A stretch of DNA of 64,000 bases from Kitasatospora sp. GP82 (GCF_029892105.1 NZ_JARZAJ010000010.1:124001-188000), one strand, 5' to 3'. Positions 27,206 through 36,006 are shown, counted from the stretch's first letter. Notes: generated by a model not told the origin, from the letters alone. A program made the numbers and translations.

Positions 27206-28408
27206 ATGGCGCACTACCGGCAGCTGGGGAGCATCCCGCGCAAGCGGCACACCCAGCACCGAACCCCCGAAGGCGGGCTGTACTACGAGGAGTTGATGGG
27301 CGAGGAGGGGTTCTTCTCGGACTCCTCACTGCTCTACCACAAGGGCATCCCCTCGGCGATGGTGGACGCCACGCCCTGGGAGCTGCCCGGCCTCGCCACC
27401 ACGCCGAACCTGCCGCTGAAGCCCCGCCACCTGAAGCTGCACGAGCTGTTCGCGGGTGAGGAGTGGAAGAACACCGATGCCGTCACCGGCCGCCGCCTGG
27501 TGCTCGGCAACGGTGATGTGCGGATCGGCTATGTGGCCGCCGGTACGCCGAGTTCGCTCTACCGCAACGGGCTCGGCGACGAGTGCGTCTACATCGAGTC
27601 GGGCACGGCGACGCTGGAGACGGTCTTCGGCTCGCTGGAGGTCGGCGAGGGCGACTATGCGATCATCCCCCGGGCCACCACCCACCGCTGGGTGCCGACC
27701 GGTGACGGCCCGATGCGCGCGTACTGCATCGAGGCCAACAGCCACATCGTGCCGGCCAAGCGCTACCTGTCGAAGTACGGCCAGCTGCTGGAGCACGCGC
27801 CGTACTGCGAGCGCGACCTGCGCGGCCCCGTCGGGCCGCTGCTGGTCGAGGAGACGGACGTCGAGGTCCTGGTCAAGCACCGCGGCCCGAACGGGGTGGC
27901 GGGCACCCGCTACGTGGTGCCGCACCACCCGTTCGACGTAGTGGGCTGGGACGGCTGCCTCTACCCGTACGCGTTCAACATCAGCGACTTCGAGCCGCTG
28001 ACCGGGCGGATCCACCAGCCGCCGCCGGCCCACCAGGTCTTCGAGGGCGAAGGCTTCGTGATCTGCAACTTCGTGCCGCGCAAGGTGGACTACCACCCGC
28101 TGTCGATCCCGGTGCCGTACTACCACTCCAATGTGGACAGCGACGAGGTCATGTTCTACTGCGGCGGCAGCTACGAGGCCCGCAAGGGCTCGGGGATCGG
28201 CCAGGGTTCGATCTCGCTGCACCCCGGCGGCCACACCCACGGGCCGCAGCCGGGCGCGTACGAGCGCAGCATCGGCGCCGAGTTCTTCGACGAGCTCGCG
28301 GTGATGGTGGACACCTTCCGGCCGCTGGAGCTCGGCGAGGGCGCGACGGCGAGCGAGGACCCCAAGTACGCCTGGACGTGGTCGGGCGGCAGGGGGCCGG
28401 CCCAGTGA
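27206..28408 (+). CDS. hmgA: Homogentisate 1,2-dioxygenase
   Basis: The 400-residue cupin-fold iron enzyme opens homogentisate to maleylacetoacetate. Recognisable parts are the N-terminal GSIPRKRHTQHR, the C-terminal cupin with PVPYYHSNVDSDEVMFYCGG and the metal-binding SLHPGGHTHGPQPG. It follows hppD by 47 bases with AGGAGAGGG upstream. Its TGA overlaps the next GTG, giving tight coupling with the unknown third gene. Confidence 0.95.
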   Translation: MAHYRQLGSIPRKRHTQHRTPEGGLYYEELMGEEGFFSDSSLLYHKGIPSAMVDATPWELPGLATTPNLPLKPRHLKLHELFAGEEWKNTDAVTGRRLVLGNGDVRIGYVAAGTPSSLYRNGLGDECVYIESGTATLETVFGSLEVGEGDYAIIPRATTHRWVPTGDGPMRAYCIEANSHIVPAKRYLSKYGQLLEHAPYCERDLRGPVGPLLVEETDVEVLVKHRGPNGVAGTRYVVPHHPFDVVGWDGCLYPYAFNISDFEPLTGRIHQPPPAHQVFEGEGFVICNFVPRKVDYHPLSIPVPYYHSNVDSDEVMFYCGGSYEARKGSGIGQGSISLHPGGHTHGPQPGAYERSIGAEFFDELAVMVDTFRPLELGEGATASEDPKYAWTWSGGRGPAQ

Positions 28409-29238
28409 CAGGGGTACCCGCCCTGATCCGGGGCCTGTTCGACGATGCGGCGATCTTCCCGCCGGGGGATCTGCCGCTGCCCGAGGCGCTGCCCGCGCAC
28501 CGGGCGCACCGCTCCGCCTGGTACGCCGAGGCGGTCGGCCCGTTCCTCTGCGGGGTCGGCCGGCTGGGCGAGCTGGCAGCTCTCCACGCCTCCGGGACGG
28601 ACCTCACCGGGCTGCGGGTCGTGCTGGTGGCGCCGGGCGGCGTCGCCCAGCTCGGCCCGGCCCTGAAGGCAGTGACGGCACTGTCCGGCCTTGAGCTGGT
28701 CGGCGTCGAGGTGGCTGCCACCTCCCCCGTCCGGGAGGTGGCGGCCGCCCTCGACGCCCAGCTGCCGCCGGGTGTCCCGGCCGCCGTGGAGATCCCGCGC
28801 GACAACGCGGCGGATGCCCTGGACGCGCTCGCCGGGACGCCGTACCGGGCCAAGTACCGCACCGGCGGTCTCAGCGCCGAGGCGTTCCCGAGCGAGGCCG
28901 AGCTGGCGGCGTTCCTCTCCGGATGCGCCGAACGCGGGCTCGGGTACAAGTGCACAGCGGGCCTGCACAACGCCGTCCGGCACACCGACCCGGTCACCGG
29001 CTTCGAGCACCACGGCTTCCTGAACGTCCTGCTGGCCGCAGACCGGCCGACGGCGGCCGCCGAGCTGCTCGCGGAGCGTTCGGGCGAGGTACTCGCCACC
29101 GCCGCCGCCGAACTGACGGACACCCAGGTTGCCGGGATCCGCCGCTCGTTCACCGCCTTCGGCACCTGCAGCATCGCCGAGCCGCTCGCCGACCTGGCCG
29201 AACTCGGCCTGCTGGAACACCTTTTGGAGAACCGTTGA
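28405..29238 (+). CDS. Unrecognised protein embedded in the homogentisate operon
   Basis: The 277-residue cytoplasmic protein starts with GTG overlapping the hmgA stop and ends overlapping the fahA TTG start, so it is translated with both. I do not recognise a named family. The alternating beta/alpha pattern (VVLVAPGG, LVGVEVAA, AAVEIP) suggests a TIM-like barrel. Conserved-looking charged motifs are FDDAAIFPPG near the N-terminus, AKYRTGG, and GYKCTAGLHNAVRHTDPVTG near residue 185. The position between hmgA and fahA is where a maleylacetoacetate isomerase is expected. Confidence 0.85.
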   Translation: MTGVPALIRGLFDDAAIFPPGDLPLPEALPAHRAHRSAWYAEAVGPFLCGVGRLGELAALHASGTDLTGLRVVLVAPGGVAQLGPALKAVTALSGLELVGVEVAATSPVREVAAALDAQLPPGVPAAVEIPRDNAADALDALAGTPYRAKYRTGGLSAEAFPSEAELAAFLSGCAERGLGYKCTAGLHNAVRHTDPVTGFEHHGFLNVLLAADRPTAAAELLAERSGEVLATAAAELTDTQVAGIRRSFTAFGTCSIAEPLADLAELGLLEHLLENR

Positions 29239-30449
29239 CCACCACCTGGCTCGCCGTGCCGCAGGACTCGCCGTTCGGCCCGCACAACCTGCCGTACGGC
29301 GTCTTCACCGCGCCCGACCAGCCCGGACGGCGCCGGATCGGCGTCGCCATCGGTGGGTTCGTGCTGGACGTGGGGGCCGCCGCCCGCGCGGTCGGCGAGC
29401 CCTCGGTGCTGCTCGACGCCGACTCGCTCAACCCGCTACTGGCGGCGGGCCGTCCGATCTGGACGCAGGTCCGCGCCTCGCTGACCCGGTGGCTCGGCGA
29501 GGAGTCGTACCGCGCCGCCGTCAGCCCCTGCCTGCTGGAGCGCGGCGAGGTCGAGCTGCACCTGCCGTTCGAGGTCGCCGACTACGTCGACTTCTACGCC
29601 TCCGAGCACCACGCGAGCAACCTCGGCCGGATCTTCCGCCCCGGATCCGACCCGCTCACGCCCAACTGGAAGCATCTGCCGATCGGTTACCACGGCCGGG
29701 CCGGGACGGTGGTGGTCTCCGGCACACCGGTGGTCCGCCCGCACGGCCAGCGCAAGGCGCCCGCCGACCCGATGCCGTCCTTCGGCCCGACCCGGCGGCT
29801 CGACATCGAGGCCGAGGTCGGCTTCGTCGTCGGCGCCGGGAGCACGCTCGGCAGCCCGGTGCCGCTGGAGAGCTTCCGCGAGCACGTCTTCGGCGTCCTG
29901 CTGCTCAACGACTGGTCCGCGCGCGACATCCAGGCGTGGGAGTACGTGCCGCTGGGCCCCTTCCTCGGCAAGTCCTTCGCGACCTCGGTCTCGCCGTGGG
30001 TGGTGCCGCTGGACGCGCTGGAGCACGCCCGGGTGGCTCCGCCGGCACGCGATGTCGAGCCGCTGCCCTACCTGGACGACCGGGACGCCGAGCCCTGGGG
30101 CCTGGACCTCTCCCTGGAGGTGCGGCTCAACGGGCACCCGATCTCGCGCCCCCCCTTCGCCGCGATGTACTGGACGGCGGCGCAGCAGCTCGCGCACCTC
30201 ACCGTCAACGGCGCCTCGCTGCGCCCGGGCGACCTGTTCGCCTCCGGCACCGTCAGCGGACCCGAGGTCGACAGCCGGGGCGCCCTGATCGAGCTCACCT
30301 GGAACGGTGAGAATCCGGTCGAACTGCCCGACGGCACCACCAGGACCTTCCTGGAGAACGGCGACGAGGTCACCATCACCGCGACCGCGCCGGGCCCCGA
30401 CGGCACCCGGATCGGCTTCGGCGAGGTCACCGGCCGCATCGTCCCGTAG
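29235..30449 (+). CDS. fahA: Fumarylacetoacetase
   Basis: The 404-residue hydrolase cleaves fumarylacetoacetate to fumarate and acetoacetate. Motifs: DYVDFYASEHHASNLGRIFRP with the catalytic His and first metal Asp, EAEVGFVVG with two metal Glu, and LNDWSARDIQAWEYVPLGPF with the metal Asp. The TTG start overlaps the preceding stop by four bases and gives the family N-terminus TTTWLAVPQDSPFGPHNLPYG. It completes the tyrosine pathway; the product fumarate links to fumC. Confidence 0.95.
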   Translation: MTTTWLAVPQDSPFGPHNLPYGVFTAPDQPGRRRIGVAIGGFVLDVGAAARAVGEPSVLLDADSLNPLLAAGRPIWTQVRASLTRWLGEESYRAAVSPCLLERGEVELHLPFEVADYVDFYASEHHASNLGRIFRPGSDPLTPNWKHLPIGYHGRAGTVVVSGTPVVRPHGQRKAPADPMPSFGPTRRLDIEAEVGFVVGAGSTLGSPVPLESFREHVFGVLLLNDWSARDIQAWEYVPLGPFLGKSFATSVSPWVVPLDALEHARVAPPARDVEPLPYLDDRDAEPWGLDLSLEVRLNGHPISRPPFAAMYWTAAQQLAHLTVNGASLRPGDLFASGTVSGPEVDSRGALIELTWNGENPVELPDGTTRTFLENGDEVTITATAPGPDGTRIGFGEVTGRIVP

Positions 30450-30811
30450 ATTCCGGGGCCTCGTCAGCCACGTAGCGCCCCGGTGGTGCGCACGGTTGAC
30501 CGCACCCCCGGACGGCGCCGGGACAGCGGGTCGAGCAGACCTCGGACCTGGTCACGGTCGGCGGCACCTTCCTGGTCCGGAACCGGGACTTCGATGCGCT
30601 GGTCCGGGACTTCGAACGCCTCACCACCTACCAGCCCTTCACCTGCGCCTGACCCCTTCGGTCGCTATGGCCCGTCCAGCCGATCTCCGGCGCCCTGGTC
30701 AGCCCTTGCAACGGCTGACCAGGGTGCCCGTGATCCGCCGTGTCCGAGTACCGTGTCCGGGGATCCTGCCCGCCGGCGATCCTGACCAGACAGCGAGGAG
30801 ACGGACGCGCC
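30450..30811. other. Intergenic region with a short protein-like fragment
   Basis: This 362-base gap separates fahA from the hydrolase gene. It holds the fragment listed at 30500-30652; the rest shows only a GAGGAGACGG ribosome-binding site for the next gene. No clear terminator for the tyrosine operon is visible. Confidence 0.5.
30500..30652 (+). pseudogene. C-terminal fragment of an unidentified protein
   Basis: An open frame between two stops reads RVEQTSDLVTVGGTFLVRNR, then DFDALVRDFERLTTYQPFTCA. It has codon bias of real coding sequence but no start codon. It vaguely resembles the end of gas-vesicle GvpL/GvpF proteins; this identification is weak. Confidence 0.3.
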
Positions 30812-31858
30812 ATGACCACGGACGTACTGCTGCACACCGACGGCCGCGCCGCCCGGATCCTGCTCAACCGCCCGAAGGCACTCAACGCCCTCACCCACGA
30901 GATGCTGCTGCGGATCCACGAGGCCCTGGACAGCTGGGCCGAGGACAGCGGCATCAGCACCGTCGTCCTGTCGGGCGCGGGCGAGCGCGGACTGTGCGCC
31001 GGGGCCGACATCCGGGCCCTGCACGACGATGCCAAGCTCGGCGGCGCCGGGGCCCGGCAGTTCTTCAGGGACGAGTACCTGCTCAACGCCGCGATCGCGG
31101 CCTACGCCAAGCCCTACGTCTCGGTCATGGACGGCATCACCATGGGCGGCGGCGTCGGCCTCGCCGCGCACGGCAGCATCCGGGTGGTCACCGAGCGCTC
31201 CCAGGTGGCGATGCCCGAGACCAGGATCGGTCTCGTCCCGGATGTCGGCGGCAGCCACCTGCTCGCCCACGCCCCCGGTGAACTCGGCACCCACTTCGGT
31301 CTGACCGCCGCCTCGATGGGCCCCGGCGACGCGATTCTGCTCGGCTTCGCCGACACCTTCGTGCCCGCCGAGGCACTCGGCTCCCTCACCGCCGCACTGG
31401 CCGAACACGACGCGGCCGAGGCCGTCCGGGCGTACGCGACCGAGGCCCCCGATGCCGCGATCGCCGTCCAGCGGGAGTGGATCGACCACTGCTACGCGGC
31501 CGACACCGTGGAGGAGATCCTCGACCGGCTGCTCGGCAGCGGCGTCCCGGAGGCCAAGGAGGCCGCCGAGCAGATCCTGGCCAAGTCGCCGACCGCGCTC
31601 AAGGTCACGCTGGCCGCGCTGCGCCGGGCCCGTGAGCACTCCACCCTGGCCGAGACGCTGGAGCAGGAGTACCGGGTGTCCTGCACCGCGCTCACCGTGC
31701 CCGACCTGGTCGAGGGCATCCGTGCCCAGGTGGTGGACAAGGACCGCAGTCCGCGCTGGTCCCCGGCCACCCTCGCCGCTGTCACCGAGGAAGAGGTCGC
31801 GCGCTTCTTCGCGCCGCGTCCGGAGGGCGGTCTGGGGCCGGCCGTCCGACTCGGGTGA
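30812..31858 (+). CDS. 3-Hydroxyisobutyryl-CoA hydrolase-like enoyl-CoA hydratase family protein
   Basis: This 348-residue crotonase-fold enzyme is longer than hydratases and carries the HIBYL-CoA hydrolase pattern: GLCAGADIRALHDDA, DGITMGGGVGLAAHG and PETRIGLVPDVGGSHLL. It would hydrolyse 3-hydroxyisobutyryl-CoA in valine degradation. ATG 30812 has GAGGAGACGGACGCGCC upstream. An enoyl-CoA hydratase gene follows 100 bases downstream. Confidence 0.88.
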   Translation: MTTDVLLHTDGRAARILLNRPKALNALTHEMLLRIHEALDSWAEDSGISTVVLSGAGERGLCAGADIRALHDDAKLGGAGARQFFRDEYLLNAAIAAYAKPYVSVMDGITMGGGVGLAAHGSIRVVTERSQVAMPETRIGLVPDVGGSHLLAHAPGELGTHFGLTAASMGPGDAILLGFADTFVPAEALGSLTAALAEHDAAEAVRAYATEAPDAAIAVQREWIDHCYAADTVEEILDRLLGSGVPEAKEAAEQILAKSPTALKVTLAALRRAREHSTLAETLEQEYRVSCTALTVPDLVEGIRAQVVDKDRSPRWSPATLAAVTEEEVARFFAPRPEGGLGPAVRLG

Positions 31859-31958
31859 CCATCGTCTCGCCTGTCGAGACTGGCGCTCGGTGGGCCCGGT
31901 CCGCGATTGTTGGCTCGTCAGGGCGTATGCCGTCGAGCTGTAGTGGGAGTCAAAGGCG

Positions 31959-32735
31959 ATGACCGAGTACGAGACGATCCTGGTGGAGCGCAAGGGCCGG
32001 GTCGGGCTGATCACGCTCAACCGGCCCGAGGCGCTGAATGCGCTGAACACCCGGCTGATGAACGAGATGGTCGAGGCGGCCCGCGCCTTCGACCGCGATC
32101 CGGAGATCGGTGCTCTGGTGATCACCGGTTCGGAGAAGGCGTTCGCGGCGGGCGCGGACATCAAGGAGATGCAGGACAACCGCTTCCCCGACGTCTACCT
32201 GGACGACTGGCTCGGCCCCTGGGACGAGTTGGGCCGGCTGCGCAAGCCGGTGGTCGCGGCCGTGGCGGGCTACGCGCTGGGCGGTGGCTGCGAGTTGGCG
32301 ATGCTCTGCGACATCCTGCTGGCGGCCGACACCGCGAAGTTCGGCCAGCCGGAGATCAAGCTGGGCGTCATCCCGGGTATCGGCGGCTCGCAGCGGCTCA
32401 CCCGGGCGGTCGGCAAGGCCAAGGCGATGGAACTGTGCCTGACCGGCCGGATGATGGATGCCGAGGAGGCCGAACGGGCCGGCCTGGTCTCCCGGATCGT
32501 CCCCGCCGCCGACCTGCTCACCGAGGCGCTGGCCACCGCCGAGAAGATCGCCGCGATGTCCGCCCCGGCCGCCGTGATGATGAAGGAGAGCGTCAACCGG
32601 GCCTTCGAGACCACCCTCGCCGAGGGCGTCCGCTTCGAACGCCGTCTCTTCCACGCCGCGTTCGCCACGGCGGACCAGAAGGAAGGCATGGCCGCCTTCG
32701 CCGAGAAGCGCAAGCCCTCCTTCCAGAACCGCTGA
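31959..32735 (+). CDS. Enoyl-CoA hydratase
   Basis: The 258-residue crotonase has both catalytic glutamates in usual positions: [15 protein letters not shown] and [20 protein letters not shown]. The oxyanion-hole loop [11 protein letters not shown] and the C-terminal [26 protein letters not shown] are complete. It hydrates 2-enoyl-CoA in fatty-acid or branched-chain amino-acid oxidation. It probably forms a unit with the upstream hydrolase and is closed by a long hairpin. Confidence 0.93.
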   Translation: MTEYETILVERKGRVGLITLNRPEALNALNTRLMNEMVEAARAFDRDPEIGALVITGSEKAFAAGADIKEMQDNRFPDVYLDDWLGPWDELGRLRKPVVAAVAGYALGGGCELAMLCDILLAADTAKFGQPEIKLGVIPGIGGSQRLTRAVGKAKAMELCLTGRMMDAEEAERAGLVSRIVPAADLLTEALATAEKIAAMSAPAAVMMKESVNRAFETTLAEGVRFERRLFHAAFATADQKEGMAAFAEKRKPSFQNR

Positions 32736-32741
32736 CGCCAC

Positions 32742-32828
32742 AGGGCTCTGCTCGATCGCTCGCGTGCGCGACCGGCCCGTACATCCGTAGCGGGCCGATC
32801 GTGCACGCGGCTGGTCGAGCAGAGCCCT
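32742..32828. terminator. Very long bidirectional terminator hairpin
   Basis: An outer 14-bp stem (32742-32755 with 32815-32828) and an inner 19-bp near-perfect stem (32761-32779 with 32791-32809, two mismatches) are separated by a 5/5 internal loop. It lies between convergent genes. Confidence 0.9.
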
Positions 32829-32866
32829 CGCCTCTTCAGACCGGCCCCAGGAACCCCCGGAGGGTC

Positions 32867-34657
32867 TCAACCCTCCACCGGTACCGGCGCGTTGATCCGG
32901 GCCAGCCCGGACCGGGTGGCGGCGACCACGATCCGGTCGCCCGGCACCAGCCGCCGCGCCCGGTCCGCGTAGTTCCACTGGTAGTCCTCGGGCCGCCGGG
33001 CCAGCCGTACGGCGATCACCCGGATACCGCCCGGCTCCTCGATGTCGTGCAGGTTCCGGCCGACGAGTCCGGTGTCGTCCCCGGCGGTGAGTTCGGCTAT
33101 CAGCAGCACATGCCGGTAGACCGAGAGGGTGCCCAGCACATCCCGGCCCATCAGGGAGGCGGCGAAGGCGGGCGCGGCGAGATAGGAGACCGAGCGCGAG
33201 GCCACATTGCCCAGGGTGGCGTAGACATGGTGGGCGAAGTCGTCGTTGAAGAGCCGGACTCCGATCCGCACCTCGCGGCGCACGGCCCGCGACTCCAGCG
33301 CCGCCTCCAGGTTGGTCGCGTCGTCGTTGGTGACCGCCACCACTGCCCGGCTGTACTGGACCCGGGCCCGCCGCAGCTGGCTCTCCAACGGGCCGTCGCC
33401 CACCACCACCGGGATGCCCAGTGCCCGGACCGCCGCGATGCCCCGGGCCTGCGGGTCGCGCTCGACGCAGACCACCGGCACCCCGGCCTCCCGGACCAGA
33501 GCCGCCACCCGGGTACCGACATTGCCGAGGCCGACCACGATCACATGGTCCCTGGTGCCCGCACCCGGAGCCCTCGGCAGTCCGCGCCGCCCGGTGGAGA
33601 GCGCGTCCACCACGATCGCGGTGAGGACGGGCACGAAGGTGATCCCGCAGAAGGTGATCACCACCTGGGCCACCCGCTGCCAGAGCGCTCCCGGCACCAC
33701 AACCCCGGGCTGGTCCGGCTGGGCCGCGCCCGCCATGTCCAGCAGGGTGAAGTAGGAGGCCCAGGCGAGGCTCCCGTTGAAGTACCAGATCACCATCGCG
33801 CCGAGCAGGACCGCCACCAGAGCGGTGATCAGCACCAGCCGCAGCCGGGCGCTGGTGAAGAACCGCAGGGCGTCCAGCACTCCCCAGCGCATCCTGGTCC
33901 ACCAGGGGATGGCCAGCGGCGGTTCGCTGGTCAGCGTCTGCAACGCGGCGACCCCGGCCGGCTCCCGCTCACCGGTGCCGCCCGGCCGCGACTCCACCTC
34001 GACCGGGCCCTCCGCGCCGAACCGGCTGGCCAGCGCAATGAATTCGGCGGCCCGCCCTGCCGTGTCGGGCAACAGCCGCAGCCGGCTCAGATCCCGGCGG
34101 TCGATCCGGTCCGCGACCACACAGATCTGGTTGGCGTGGATGTCCTCGTTGTATGCGACATAGAGGTAACGGTCGCCCACCTGCACCGAGTTGGGCCGTC
34201 CGAGCGCACCGTTGGCGAAGGCGGGCGCGGCGGTGGCCGAGCCGGAGAGCGCGGAGCAGTTGTCCAGCAACCGCTCGATGTGCTCGCCGAGCCGCTGGTT
34301 GAACATCCGTACCACCACCCGGATTCCGGGGTTGTGGCCCTGCGCGCTCAGCGCGGCGTGGATGTTCTCCTGGTCCGAACCGTCCACCAGGGCGATTCCC
34401 CGCGCACTGTCCGCCCGGACGGCGCGCAGCGCCTCCTCCGTGACGGTCGCGTACTCCAGGACGGCGGTGACGCCCGGTAGTTGCAGGATCTGCGGGCCGT
34501 GGTCCCGGGCGAGATCCGGTACCAGGACCACCACCGGGACGTCGTACTGCTCGATGAGTTCGCGGATCAGCCGGTGTGCGAGCGCATTGCCGCCGCACAC
34601 GACGTAGTGGTTGGCGAACTGCTCGTCAGGAGGGTCCCCCTGCCCTTCTTGAATCAT
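32867..34657 (-). CDS. Tandem RCK (TrkA-N) membrane protein, ion-channel-like
   Basis: The 596-residue protein has a first Rossmann/RCK domain (HYVVCGGNALAHRLIRELI, about 15-200), a membrane region near residues 270-360 with two helices (LRLVLITALVAVLLGAMVIWYF and VVITFCGITFVPVLTAIVV), and a second RCK domain (VIVVGLGNVGTRVAALVREAG, about 375-595). The loop between the helices reads WASYFTLLDMAGAAQPDQPG and lacks TVGYG. It may be a channel related to the CASTOR/POLLUX type or a regulated transporter. NAD-type dinucleotide binding is expected. Confidence 0.82.
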   Translation of the reverse strand: MIQEGQGDPPDEQFANHYVVCGGNALAHRLIRELIEQYDVPVVVLVPDLARDHGPQILQLPGVTAVLEYATVTEEALRAVRADSARGIALVDGSDQENIHAALSAQGHNPGIRVVVRMFNQRLGEHIERLLDNCSALSGSATAAPAFANGALGRPNSVQVGDRYLYVAYNEDIHANQICVVADRIDRRDLSRLRLLPDTAGRAAEFIALASRFGAEGPVEVESRPGGTGEREPAGVAALQTLTSEPPLAIPWWTRMRWGVLDALRFFTSARLRLVLITALVAVLLGAMVIWYFNGSLAWASYFTLLDMAGAAQPDQPGVVVPGALWQRVAQVVITFCGITFVPVLTAIVVDALSTGRRGLPRAPGAGTRDHVIVVGLGNVGTRVAALVREAGVPVVCVERDPQARGIAAVRALGIPVVVGDGPLESQLRRARVQYSRAVVAVTNDDATNLEAALESRAVRREVRIGVRLFNDDFAHHVYATLGNVASRSVSYLAAPAFAASLMGRDVLGTLSVYRHVLLIAELTAGDDTGLVGRNLHDIEEPGGIRVIAVRLARRPEDYQWNYADRARRLVPGDRIVVAATRSGLARINAPVPVEG

Positions 34658-34805
34658 CGTCGGATTGTACTGATCCGAATGGGCGGACAGATGACCTATG
34701 GGGTAACTGATCGTTCCTCATGTCACCTTGGCCAGGCCGAGGTTCGGCGGACCTCAGGCGCTCGCCGTCACTCCGGCGACCACCAGCAGCATGGCGGAGA
34801 CCGCG

Positions 34806-35039
34806 GTCCGGGCCCGGGGTGCAGACGAACAGCGGGTGGCCGCCCTGCCCGAGGTGGTCGAGGCACACCGGCTGTTCGGCGACCCGGACTACCTGCTGCG
34901 CATCGCGGTCACCGACATCGCCGCGTACGAGCGCTTCATCACCGACGTCCTCTCCGGCCTGCCGGGCATCGCCCAGGTCAACTCGCACCTCACGATGAAG
35001 CGGGTGAAGGCGGATCGGGGCATCCCGACCGGCGTCTGA
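34806..35039 (+). pseudogene. Lrp/AsnC regulator remnant: effector (RAM) domain only
   Basis: The frame gives RVAALPEVVEAHRLFGDPDY, LLRIAVTDIAAYERFITDVL and SGLPGIAQVNSHLTMKRVKAD, an almost complete AsnC ligand-binding domain. The helix-turn-helix half expected upstream is absent, replaced by unrelated sequence, and no ribosome-binding site is visible. It is either a truncated regulator or, less likely, an expressed stand-alone RAM protein from an ATG at 34791. Confidence 0.75.
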
Positions 35040-35069
35040 ACGCTCGGGAGCTGCCCCCGGGGATGCCTG

Positions 35070-35378
35070 CTACCCGCCGGGCGCGATCGGGGCGAAGTGC
35101 CAGACGGTGGGCGGGTGTTCCAGGTAGCCGAACTCGCCCTCGGCCCAGACCGGACGGATCCGCCACATCGGGCCCGCGTACGCGCGCACCGCGGCCTCGT
35201 CCCGCCAGCGGGTGATCACCAGGACCCGATGGTCGTCCTCGCTCACGGAGCGCAGCAGCTCGGCGCCCTCGAAGCCGTCGGCCCCGTCGAGGCTCTGGAA
35301 CACCTCGGCGGCGAGCATGGCGCAGAATTCGTCGTTCCGCCTCGGCAGAACCTTCGCCTCCCAGATCCGGACGATCAT
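35070..35378 (-). CDS. Antibiotic biosynthesis monooxygenase (ABM)-fold protein
   Basis: The 102-residue protein fits a dimeric ferredoxin-like ABM fold: MIVRIWEAKVLP, GFEGAELLRSVSEDDHRVLVITRW and AAVRAYAGP. GAGGAGGTCACC precedes the ATG. Such proteins act as small oxygenases or haem-binding/quinone-forming enzymes, or have no known role. It stands alone, convergent with the AsnC remnant. Confidence 0.82.
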   Translation of the reverse strand: MIVRIWEAKVLPRRNDEFCAMLAAEVFQSLDGADGFEGAELLRSVSEDDHRVLVITRWRDEAAVRAYAGPMWRIRPVWAEGEFGYLEHPPTVWHFAPIAPGG

Positions 35379-35580
35379 GGTGACCTCCTCACGAGGCGTG
35401 CTCCACCATTATCCGCTCGACGCCCACCACCGCGGCCGGACCATCGTTCGGCCGCGCGCCGATTGCTGCCGGTCCTGGTCCGCCCGAGACTCGGAAGCGC
35501 CCGGCCGAGTCCGGCCCGGCGACTTCCCGATGCCGGCTCCTCGCGGCCGGCTCCTCACGGCACGGAAGGGGACCTCCCCC

Positions 35581-35838
35581 ATGGCGGTCTGCGTGGTGTG
35601 CAACAACGACTACTGGCTGGCCTTCGAGATCCGGACTGTCACCGGTGACAGCTACATGTTCGACAGCTTCGAGTGCGCCATGGAGAAACTGGCGCCGCGT
35701 TGCGAGTACTGCCAGGTGCGGATCGTCGGGCACGGGGTCGAGGTCTCGGGCAAGTTCTTCTGCTGCGCGAACTGCGCCCGCCGCGACGGCGGCCTCGGCG
35801 AGCAGATCCGCGACGCCGTCGGCGCCCACCCCAGCTGA
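35581..35838 (+). CDS. Small cysteine-rich zinc-binding protein
   Basis: This 85-residue protein has three metal-type pairs: CVVC at residues 4-7, CEYC near 41-44 and CCANC near 60-64, plus DSFECAMEKLAPRCEYC and IVGHGVEVSGKFFCC. It matches a widespread conserved family often labelled prokaryotic metallothionein. AAGGGGACCTCCCCC precedes the ATG at 35581. It probably binds zinc or another soft metal in the cytoplasm; role unknown. Confidence 0.8.
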   Translation: MAVCVVCNNDYWLAFEIRTVTGDSYMFDSFECAMEKLAPRCEYCQVRIVGHGVEVSGKFFCCANCARRDGGLGEQIRDAVGAHPS

Positions 35839-35868
35839 CCGCACCGACCGGTCACCCTGACGGATCCG

Positions 35869-36006
35869 GCCGCCGCGAACGACCGGGCGGGTTCCATCCG
35901 CGAGCGACTTGTCGACAAAGGTGTCCACGCGCTCGGCGTTCGCCCGGTCGATCACCGGGCCCGTCTCGGCAGCCGGGTCGTCACCCGTGCCGATCCGGAC
36001 GGCCAC
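35869..36006 (-). pseudogene. Aldehyde dehydrogenase fragment
   Basis: Leftward translation reads VRIGTGDDPAAETGPVIDRA, NAERVDTFVDKSLADGTRPVV and RGG. This is the family block following the nucleophile region (usually VxxGxxxDPxxxxGPVIxxxxxxRV). Only about 46 residues remain; neither the catalytic Cys nor Glu regions are present. It is wedged between the P450 stop and the small zinc protein. Confidence 0.65.
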
